In this document: positions 1 to 6,533 of the stretch, in pieces | How positions within the stretch are numbered: position 1 is the stretch's first letter | Layout of the letters: each line of letters starts with the position of its first letter | From: Nitrospirota bacterium | GTDB lineage: Bacteria > Nitrospirota_A > Leptospirillia > Leptospirillales > Leptospirillaceae | Direction of reading: 5' to 3' | DNA: 6,533 nucleotides | Assembly: GCA_021844645.1 (NCBI GenBank) | Contig: JAKBTA010000073.1 | Location: forward strand, 1-6,533 | Position numbers and translations under genes: made by a program | The notes under the pieces: model-generated | Databases searched by the model: none | Seen by the model: only the letters and a program-made list of their open reading frames with translations | What the model was told of the DNA's origin: nothing

Positions 1-1
1 A

Positions 2-2077
2 ACACATGAAATGATCACTGGACCAGGCTATACAGAGACTCACTCAACCATACCTGCACTCCTATTCGCATCGATCATGGCATTTCTGACAACGGCTGCC
101 TGTCTTCTTGCAGCATTTTCAGAGTCAAAGAGTCTCCTTCCACTCGGACTTGGAACCACTGCGGCGGCAGCATACTTTATCGGAGCAGTCATTTATCCTG
201 ATATGCTTGAGCGATTTGTCGTTCTGCCTGACCAGTTCCATCGGGAAAAGCCTTATATCGAAAAAAATATCCAGTGGACGAGAATGGCTTATGGGCTCGA
301 CCGGGTAAAAGTGGAACATATTTCGGAACTCAAGACACCCAGCCAACAGGATTTTGAAAAAAATGCACCCACCATCAATAATATCCGGCTCTGGGATCAT
401 CGTCCCCTTTTGACGACAGTCAGACAATTGCAACAAATACGGACTTACTATCAATTCCCCTTGCTGGCACCCGACCGTTACACGGTCAATGGGCAACTCA
501 GGCAGGTTCTTCTGGCACCACGGGAGCTGTCTTACAGCAACCTGCCTTCGCCTAACTGGATTAATCTTCATCTGGCCTATACACATGGACATGGATTGAT
601 CATGGCTCCGGTCAACAGGGTAACAGACGAGGGACTCCCTATCTTCTGGATCAGAAATATCCCACCGGAGACACCCGCATCCCTTCCACTCAAACATTCA
701 AGGATCTATTTTGCGGACCGGAACTTGCCCTATGCGATTGTCAATACACAAGTCGGTGAATTTGATTATCCCAGCGGAAATAAAAATGTCTACAGCCACT
801 ATAACGGCAAGGGTGGAATCAGATTATCCTCAACCATGAGGAAGATCTTGTTCAGTTATCATTTCGGAACACCCAAAATCTTTCTCTCCGATGCCATTAC
901 CCCTGAAAGTCGGATTCTTTTCCATCGCAACATTTTTACAATCGTCCATAACCTAGCGCCCTACCTTACCCTGGACCCTGATCCCGTCCCGATTGTCACC
1001 GCTCACGGCCGATTACTCTGGATGATTGATGCATACACAACATCTTCTCATGTCCCATATTCAAAGGAAGTTCCGGGTCCATTGGCCATGATCAACCCGA
1101 GGTCTCATTTCGCGGGTGGACATCTGTCTGCGTTGGGAAGCTGGCACCGGGAAATCAACATGATCCATAATCCGGTCCGAGTCATAGTCGATCCCCAGTC
1201 AGGAATACCAACCTTTTATGTAACAGACCCCAGTGACCCCATGATTGCCACCTACAGGGCAATTTTCCCGGATCTCTACAAACCGATGGAAATGATGGGA
1301 ACGGACCTTGAAAGCCATCTTCGCTTTCCCCCGGGTATTTTCTCGATTCTTGCCAAAGTCTATGAGTCTTATCACATGACAGATCCACATACTTTTTTTA
1401 ATAGGGAAGATCTCTGGGACCTGCCCACACGAAATGAGCAGTCGATGAGCCCTTACTACACCGTCATGAGACTCCCTGGCTCCAGCAAGGAAGAATACGT
1501 CCTGATGCTTCCCTACACCCCATCACAACGCCAGAATCTTTCCGCATGGCTCGTCGGGCGGTCTGATGGAAAACACCTTGGCGGAATGAAGGTCTTTACC
1601 TTTCCCAAGGAAAGACTCATTTACGGACCTGATCAGATCGAAGCCCGCATAGACCAGAGGGGGCCCATTTCAAAACAGCTCACCTTATGGAATCAGCAAG
1701 GATCACATGTTGTCAGGGGAACACTTCTCATCATTCCTGTTGCGGGCACACTCCTTTATGTAGAACCACTGTATCTTGAGGCCACCAGTCAGGGAGCACT
1801 TCCGGAGCTCAGGAGGGTTATTGTCTCGATGGGTGATCGTGTCGTGATGAGAAAAACGCTTTCTGAAGCGATCGACGCCCTTTTTAACAACGCTTCCGGG
1901 AATGAAGCCAATCCACCACAAAAACATGAAGTCCGATCCAGGATTGGGGAAGAAGATGGATGGGTAGAACTCCATGCCCTAGAAAAAGATGCTGACGGGG
2001 CCCTTAGAAATGGAGATCTTCAGAGACTGGGAGCTGATATGAAAAAAATCCTGAATACCATTAGAAAACACCCCTAG
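2..2077 (+). CDS. UPF0182 family membrane protein, C-terminal part (5' end outside window)
   Basis: Function unknown; this is the large conserved membrane protein family UPF0182 (Pfam PF03699). The frame is open to the left edge (codons Thr-His-Glu precede the Met at base 11), so that Met is internal and the gene is 5'-truncated by the window. Family members usually have about 900-1000 residues with some seven N-terminal membrane segments. Here, counting from the Met at 11, only the last two are visible (about residues 14-36 and 42-62). The juxtamembrane family motif follows (PYIEKNIQWTRMAYGLD, 81-97), then a long soluble domain, presumably extracytoplasmic. It carries family-like blocks LWDHRPL (127-133), RIYFADR (231-237), GEFDYPSG (249-256), LLWMIDAYTTS (335-345), NMIHNPVRV (383-391), FPPGIFSILAKVY (439-451) and PYYTVMRLPG (481-490). 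The tail (655-685) is a short helical stretch. It ends 48 bp from the convergent recN stop. Family call is confident; the role is not known. Confidence 0.88.
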   Translation, partial: THEMITGPGYTETHSTIPALLFASIMAFLTTAACLLAAFSESKSLLPLGLGTTAAAAYFIGAVIYPDMLERFVVLPDQFHREKPYIEKNIQWTRMAYGLDRVKVEHISELKTPSQQDFEKNAPTINNIRLWDHRPLLTTVRQLQQIRTYYQFPLLAPDRYTVNGQLRQVLLAPRELSYSNLPSPNWINLHLAYTHGHGLIMAPVNRVTDEGLPIFWIRNIPPETPASLPLKHSRIYFADRNLPYAIVNTQVGEFDYPSGNKNVYSHYNGKGGIRLSSTMRKILFSYHFGTPKIFLSDAITPESRILFHRNIFTIVHNLAPYLTLDPDPVPIVTAHGRLLWMIDAYTTSSHVPYSKEVPGPLAMINPRSHFAGGHLSALGSWHREINMIHNPVRVIVDPQSGIPTFYVTDPSDPMIATYRAIFPDLYKPMEMMGTDLESHLRFPPGIFSILAKVYESYHMTDPHTFFNREDLWDLPTRNEQSMSPYYTVMRLPGSSKEEYVLMLPYTPSQRQNLSAWLVGRSDGKHLGGMKVFTFPKERLIYGPDQIEARIDQRGPISKQLTLWNQQGSHVVRGTLLIIPVAGTLLYVEPLYLEATSQGALPELRRVIVSMGDRVVMRKTLSEAIDALFNNASGNEANPPQKHEVRSRIGEEDGWVELHALEKDADGALRNGDLQRLGADMKKILNTIRKHP

Positions 2078-2125
2078 AAAACAAGATGGGAGAGAGAAGA
2101 GTCAGAAAGGATTCTTTCGTGCGGA

Positions 2126-3781
2126 TTACCCCAAACGGTCTTGTAAAAGTTCTCGGGCAAGAAGTCTTGTCGAAGGAGACATTGCATCCCCTCCCAACAT
2201 TCTGGCAATCTCTCCCACCCTGACCTCTCCTTCAATCTCACGAACACTCGACTGAACGATATCCCCGACCAGGTTTTTCTGAACAAGCAAATGGGCATTC
2301 CCTTTTCTGGCAACTTGATGCAGGTGAGTGATCGTCACCACTTGACGGTGTTGGGCAATTTCTGACAAAAGGTCTCCCAATACCTCTCCAACCTCTCCGC
2401 CGATTCCGGAATCGACCTCATCAAAAATAAGGGTTGATCCTGCATCCCTGTCTGAAAGAATCCATTTCAATACCAAAAGAAGTCTCGAAACCTCTCCACC
2501 CGAAGCAACTTCATCAAGGGGCTTGGGAGGAATGCCTGGGTTGGCTGAAAAAAGGAATCGGACAGAATCCGCCCCTCCCGGAGGAAAATCTCCTTGGGGA
2601 AGATCCATCCTGTCAACGATAAAAACGGCATTTTCAAGCTTAAGCTTCGTGAGGCGATCTTTCATCATGGGCTCAAGCTTCCTTGCCCCTTCAATTCTCT
2701 TCTCCCGGATCAATCCTGAAAGCACAAAAAGCTCATCCTCAACAGTCCCAATCTCGGAACGCGTTGTAGCCAATTGTGCCTCAATCTCATCCGAGGGGGG
2801 AAGAGTGATATCCGAAAAAAAACTCCATAATTGTTGAGGATCTACCCGATATTTTCTTGATAACCTCTGGTAAAGATCAAACCGAGTCTCAACTCTCAAC
2901 GCCTCTTGGGGATCAAATTCAAGATTTTCAAGATAACTTCTGGCATCTCCCGAAAGTTCCCGAAGAATGGTCATGGACTCTGCAAGCAACTTATGGATTC
3001 CAATCAATCGGCTATCATATTCGGTCAAGCGATTGAGCTCCGCCTCCAGATGCCTCAGCTGCCCCAGAACGGAAACATCTCCATCATAAACAGTATCGAT
3101 AATGTTCCCGACACAGGTTTCCAGCTCCTTTGCATGTTGATGTGCCGAAAGAAGATCAGAAAGAGCTGCCCACTCTCCCTCCACGGGGGAAAGAAGAGTC
3201 CTGTCGTCAAATTTCTCCATCATGGAATCTTTTTCTGCTAGGAGCCTTCCCTCAATCTCCGAGAGGCGATCAAGCTCGGCAAGAAGCAATTTCCTTTTTG
3301 ACCGGAGAACCTCATAATCTTCGACCAAAGACTCTGCTTCCGAAAAAACATCCAGAATTTTTCGATTCAGGCGAGCATCAAGAAGCCGGAAACTTTCTCC
3401 CTGACCTACAATATCGAGTAAAAGCCGCCCAACCTCCAGCAACTGTCCAGCAGATACAGAGTGCCCATTAACGGTCTGGCGCGTTCTCCCATTTTCAAGA
3501 AGGACACGCCGAATGACGATATCCTCATTTTCAGACACAATGTCTTTCATAAATTCCGGTATGATCCCAAGAGGAGAAAATCCCGCCTCAACAACCCCTT
3601 CATTATGCCCTGGCCTTATGCTCAAACCTTTGGGTTTCCCTCCGGAAATAAAATCGATTGCATCAACAAACAATGATTTTCCCGCACCTGTTTCGCCAGT
3701 CACCACTGTCAGAGCCGGTCCAAAAGAAATCATGTTCTGATCAATCGTGGCAATCGAACGAATATTGAGAAACTCAAGCAT
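2126..3781 (-). CDS. recN: DNA repair protein RecN (SMC-like ATPase)
   Basis: RecN is a cytoplasmic SMC-like ATPase that acts early in recombinational repair of DNA double-strand breaks, alongside RecA. The 551-residue product is full length for the family (about 550). Visible parts: N-terminal ABC half with Walker A GETGAGKS (29-36); Q-loop region with Gln127; a charged coiled-coil-like middle (about 150-380); C-terminal ABC half with signature VASGGEVSR (425-433), Walker B STLIFDEVDSGIGG (449-462) and H-loop THLHQVA (His486). The ATG at 3781 is chosen because it has an AGGGA ribosome site 8 nt upstream and gives the usual family N-terminus (MLEFLNIRSIATID). A TTG at 3826 would add 15 residues, but it lacks a ribosome site and those residues do not look like RecN. 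Upstream trxA ends 85 bp away with no clear terminator between, so read-through is possible. The usual His-rich GQHE-type motif after the Q-loop reads VGQGES here. No LexA box was recognised. Confidence 0.96.
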   Translation of the reverse strand: MLEFLNIRSIATIDQNMISFGPALTVVTGETGAGKSLFVDAIDFISGGKPKGLSIRPGHNEGVVEAGFSPLGIIPEFMKDIVSENEDIVIRRVLLENGRTRQTVNGHSVSAGQLLEVGRLLLDIVGQGESFRLLDARLNRKILDVFSEAESLVEDYEVLRSKRKLLLAELDRLSEIEGRLLAEKDSMMEKFDDRTLLSPVEGEWAALSDLLSAHQHAKELETCVGNIIDTVYDGDVSVLGQLRHLEAELNRLTEYDSRLIGIHKLLAESMTILRELSGDARSYLENLEFDPQEALRVETRFDLYQRLSRKYRVDPQQLWSFFSDITLPPSDEIEAQLATTRSEIGTVEDELFVLSGLIREKRIEGARKLEPMMKDRLTKLKLENAVFIVDRMDLPQGDFPPGGADSVRFLFSANPGIPPKPLDEVASGGEVSRLLLVLKWILSDRDAGSTLIFDEVDSGIGGEVGEVLGDLLSEIAQHRQVVTITHLHQVARKGNAHLLVQKNLVGDIVQSSVREIEGEVRVGEIARMLGGDAMSPSTRLLARELLQDRLG

Positions 3782-3789
3782 CAAGAATA

Positions 3790-3794
3790 TCCCT
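3790..3794 (-). promoter_or_regulatory. Ribosome binding site deciding the recN start
   Basis: Minus-strand AGGGA lies 8 nt before the ATG at 3781. It supports that start over the TTG at 3826, which is preceded by a T-rich run without Shine-Dalgarno character. Confidence 0.6.
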
Positions 3795-3866
3795 GGAAAT
3801 ACGGAAGGAAAATGAACGGGTGTCAAAAAAACTCTGGCACCCGATCATTTGAGGCATCAACAACGA

Positions 3867-4199
3867 TTATGAAGCAAGAAGAGTATCGATTTTATCTTTG
3901 AAGTTTTTCTTGCTCTGTGCACCGACAACCTTATCAACAATCTGTCCGTCCTTGAAGAACATGAGTGTTGGAATACCCATTACCTGATATCGTACAGCAA
4001 TATCCTGATTATCATCAGTGTTGAGCTTTACAAACTGGACCTTTCCGGCATATTCGACGGAAAGCTCTTCTACAATAGGAGCAACTGAGCGACAAGGACC
4101 ACACCATGGAGCCCAAAAATCGACCATCATCAGTCCCTTTGATCCAAGGACGTCCTTTTCCCACTCCTGACTGCCAACTTCCTTTACTGACCCTGCCAT
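3867..4199 (-). CDS. trxA: Thioredoxin
   Basis: A small cytoplasmic dithiol oxidoreductase that reduces protein disulfides and supplies electrons to enzymes such as ribonucleotide reductase and peroxiredoxins; it is recharged by thioredoxin reductase (not in this window). At 110 residues it is the standard single-domain length, with no signal peptide. The active site is WCGPC (32-36) in the context [14 protein letters not shown]. The buried Asp of the family is present (VDFWA, Asp27), as is the cis-proline loop GIPT (Pro77) and the following LMFFKDG strand-turn (79-85). The ATG at 4199 is preceded by a strong AAGGAGG site (4204-4210) at short spacing (4 nt). A sigma-70-like promoter about 145 bp upstream (4344-4373) gives it a transcription unit separate from groSL, whose terminator lies upstream of it. 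recN follows on the same strand. The thioredoxin call is secure; trxA is used as the generic symbol, since paralogues elsewhere in the genome cannot be excluded. Confidence 0.96.
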   Translation of the reverse strand: MAGSVKEVGSQEWEKDVLGSKGLMMVDFWAPWCGPCRSVAPIVEELSVEYAGKVQFVKLNTDDNQDIAVRYQVMGIPTLMFFKDGQIVDKVVGAQSKKNFKDKIDTLLAS

Positions 4200-4249
4200 G
4201 AACCCTCCTTCACTGCTTTAAATGAAAAAACCATACCCCAACCCATCAC

Positions 4250-4311
4250 GGGAAAGATTTCCCAAAAGTTCCCGAAGAGCTAGAAGCTTGATCAATAACG
4301 TTCAAGGGAAA
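4250..4311 (-). promoter_or_regulatory. Inverted-repeat-rich trxA leader (possible alternative hairpins)
   Basis: If transcription starts just after the promoter at 4344-4373, trxA has a leader of about 137 nt. On the minus strand it contains four complementary arms in order: TTTCCC (4311-4306), CGGGAA (4274-4269), GGGAAA (4263-4258) and TTTCCC(G) (4255-4249). The first can pair with the second or third, and the fourth with the third or second, so alternative folds are possible. A short TTGA/TCAA hairpin could also form within the first loop. Stems are only 5-6 bp, no known riboswitch class is recognised, and no terminator-like stem with U-run ends the region. This may be chance; the function is inference only. 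Confidence 0.25.
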
Positions 4312-4343
4312 TCACAAAAGACAGATTAATCTCCTATCCCGCT

Positions 4344-4373
4344 ATTGTATGAGGCGAATCCCGGGACTGTCAA
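4344..4373 (-). promoter_or_regulatory. Sigma-70-type promoter for trxA
   Basis: The minus strand has a perfect -35 hexamer TTGACA (4373-4368), an 18-bp spacer and a -10 hexamer TACAAT (4349-4344) that differs from consensus at one position. The predicted start is near 4337. It lies just downstream of the groL terminator and upstream of trxA, in the right orientation, so trxA (and possibly recN) should be transcribed independently of the heat-shock operon. This is read from sequence only; the start site is not measured. Confidence 0.75.
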
Positions 4374-4415
4374 ACAAAAATCCTTAAAAAAACAGATAAA
4401 CAGAATCTATCCAGT

Positions 4416-4450
4416 AAAAAAAAGAGGAAGGCATTTCTGCCTTCCTCTTT
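4416..4450 (-). terminator. Rho-independent terminator of the groSL operon
   Basis: A perfect 13-bp inverted repeat (arms 4421-4433 and 4438-4450) encloses a 4-nt loop. On the minus strand the loop reads GAAA, a stable GNRA-type tetraloop, and the stem is followed by an uninterrupted run of T (eight in total, including the three at the stem base). It begins 36 nt after the groL stop codon, exactly where the end of the chaperonin transcript is expected. The plus-strand copy is followed by CCTGAAAA rather than a T-run, so it acts mainly on the minus strand. Confidence 0.93.
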
Positions 4451-4486
4451 CCTGAAAACAAGATCCAAACGCTTACGCATTCGGAT

Positions 4487-6112
<1,626 letters not shown>

Positions 6113-6204
6113 TTAAGAAAACCTCCCTGAAAAGTTTGAGATCATTTAGCTCCAAAAATAATGAGAAAAATCCAAAGAGACTCAACCCATCATTTGAAGA
6201 TGGA

Positions 6205-6468
6205 TCAGGCGGTCAAGACTCCGAGAATATCTTCTTCCTTCAGGATCAGATATTCAGTGCCTTCCATCGTGATTTTCGAACCGGAATATTTATCGAAAAG
6301 GACAATCTCCCCAACCTTAAGCGACTTCACTTCATCGCCGATTCCTTCGACTTTCCCCTTCTGGGGCTTTTCCTTAGCCGCATCAGGTATATAAAGGCCA
6401 CCCTGAGTTTTTTCGGCCTCCTCGGAATAACTTACAAAAACACGATCCTTCAACGGTTTAAACTTCAT
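6205..6468 (-). CDS. groS: Co-chaperonin GroES (10 kDa, Hsp10), short form
   Basis: GroES forms the seven-subunit lid that closes the GroEL folding chamber. From the ATG at 6468 the product has 87 residues, against about 94-97 in most bacteria. The N-terminus MKFKPLKDRVFV, the mobile loop (about 16-34, with hydrophobic contact tripeptide LYI at 25-27 after GG), KPQKGKV (34-40), KVGEIVLFDKYSG (51-63) and the EEDILGVL end (78-85) are all typical. The missing residues fall between GKV and KVGE: only about a dozen residues (VEGIGDEVKSL) replace the longer roof beta-hairpin. The start at 6468 is chosen because it gives the family N-terminus and has an AAAGGAGGAGG site just upstream. A GTG at 6522 in the same frame would add 18 atypical residues encoded partly by the CIRCE operator. 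groL follows after 92 bp. Heat-shock regulation by HrcA is inferred from CIRCE. Confidence 0.96.
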   Translation of the reverse strand: MKFKPLKDRVFVSYSEEAEKTQGGLYIPDAAKEKPQKGKVEGIGDEVKSLKVGEIVLFDKYSGSKITMEGTEYLILKEEDILGVLTA

Positions 6469-6472
6469 CGAT

Positions 6473-6483
6473 CCTCCTCCTTT
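6473..6483 (-). promoter_or_regulatory. Strong ribosome binding site deciding the groS start
   Basis: Minus-strand AAAGGAGGAGG contains AAGGAGG ending 7 nt before the ATG at 6468. It fixes that ATG as the start and excludes the in-frame GTG at 6522. Confidence 0.85.
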
Positions 6484-6511
6484 AAGATGAATAACGCTTC
6501 TCTTGTGGTGA

Positions 6512-6533
6512 TTAGCACTCACCCCTCATGAGT
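6512..6533. promoter_or_regulatory. CIRCE operator (HrcA binding site), cut by the window edge
   Basis: The plus strand reads TTAGCACTC, nine spacer bases, then GAGT at the very end of the window. That is the first 22 of the 27 bases of the CIRCE consensus TTAGCACTC-N9-GAGTGCTAA, and every visible arm base matches. CIRCE is the binding site of the HrcA repressor, which releases groESL (and often dnaK) on heat shock. It lies 43 bp before the groS start codon, so it is probably at or within the 5' end of the operon transcript; the promoter itself would be beyond the right edge. Confidence 0.92.

Noticed and set aside
125..697. A 190-codon open frame on the minus strand opposite the UPF0182 gene.
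   Set aside because: It lies wholly inside a conserved family coding sequence on the other strand and shows no recognisable motif or start signal.
2078..2125. Possible bidirectional terminator between the converging UPF0182 and recN genes (GAAAG/CTTTC hairpin at 2105-2118).
   Set aside because: The stem is only 5 bp and A/T-rich, with no T-run on either side, so it is too weak to call.
3817..3843. Inverted repeat CGGGTG/CACCCG read as a trxA terminator.
   Set aside because: The stem is 6 bp around a 15-nt loop, and the T-run lies inside the loop rather than after the stem, so it does not fit a Rho-independent terminator.
6187..6203. Small hairpin CCATC/GATGG directly after the groS stop codon.
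   Set aside because: It has a 5-bp stem, a 7-nt loop and no adjoining T-run. It is not a terminator, and a role in transcript processing cannot be supported from sequence alone.
6469..6522. N-terminal extension of GroES from a GTG at 6522.
   Set aside because: The extra 18 residues do not resemble any GroES N-terminus, are partly encoded by the CIRCE operator, and the ATG at 6468 has a near-perfect ribosome site.

Overview
The window is a compact piece of bacterial chromosome carrying five protein-coding genes, all recognisable as core or widely conserved families. One gene, cut by the left edge, is on the plus strand. The other four are on the minus strand and, in transcription order, read groS, groL, trxA, recN. 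The CIRCE heat-shock operator, the groESL arrangement and a sigma-70-like promoter all indicate a bacterium. The large plus-strand membrane protein (UPF0182 family) and the sequence style of GroEL suggest a non-enteric lineage. A Nitrospirota/Leptospirillum-type organism would fit, but that is an impression from the proteins and not a demonstrated assignment. I see no insertion sequences, phage genes, CRISPR repeats or tRNA/rRNA genes.

Layout: bases 2-2077 (+) encode the C-terminal ~690 residues of a UPF0182 membrane protein of unknown function. A 48-bp gap separates it tail-to-tail from recN (2126-3781, -), a DNA double-strand-break repair ATPase. Upstream of recN, 85 bp away, is trxA (3867-4199, -), a thioredoxin. 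The 287-bp gap between trxA and groL (4200-4486) contains a textbook Rho-independent terminator for the chaperonin operon (4416-4450), a strong sigma-70-like promoter for trxA (4344-4373), and a leader of about 137 nt rich in complementary arms. groL (4487-6112, -) and groS (6205-6468, -) form the chaperonin operon. The right edge cuts through a CIRCE operator (6512-6533) upstream of groS.

Functionally, groS-groL is an HrcA/CIRCE-type heat-shock operon with its own terminator. trxA is a separate transcription unit that may read on into recN, since no convincing terminator lies between them. The neighbourhood is mainly protein quality control, redox homeostasis and DNA repair. I found no evidence of a novel multi-gene system. 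The points most worth a second look are the unusually short GroES (reduced roof hairpin), the short GroEL tail, the altered Q-loop neighbourhood in RecN, and the mutually exclusive arms in the trxA leader.
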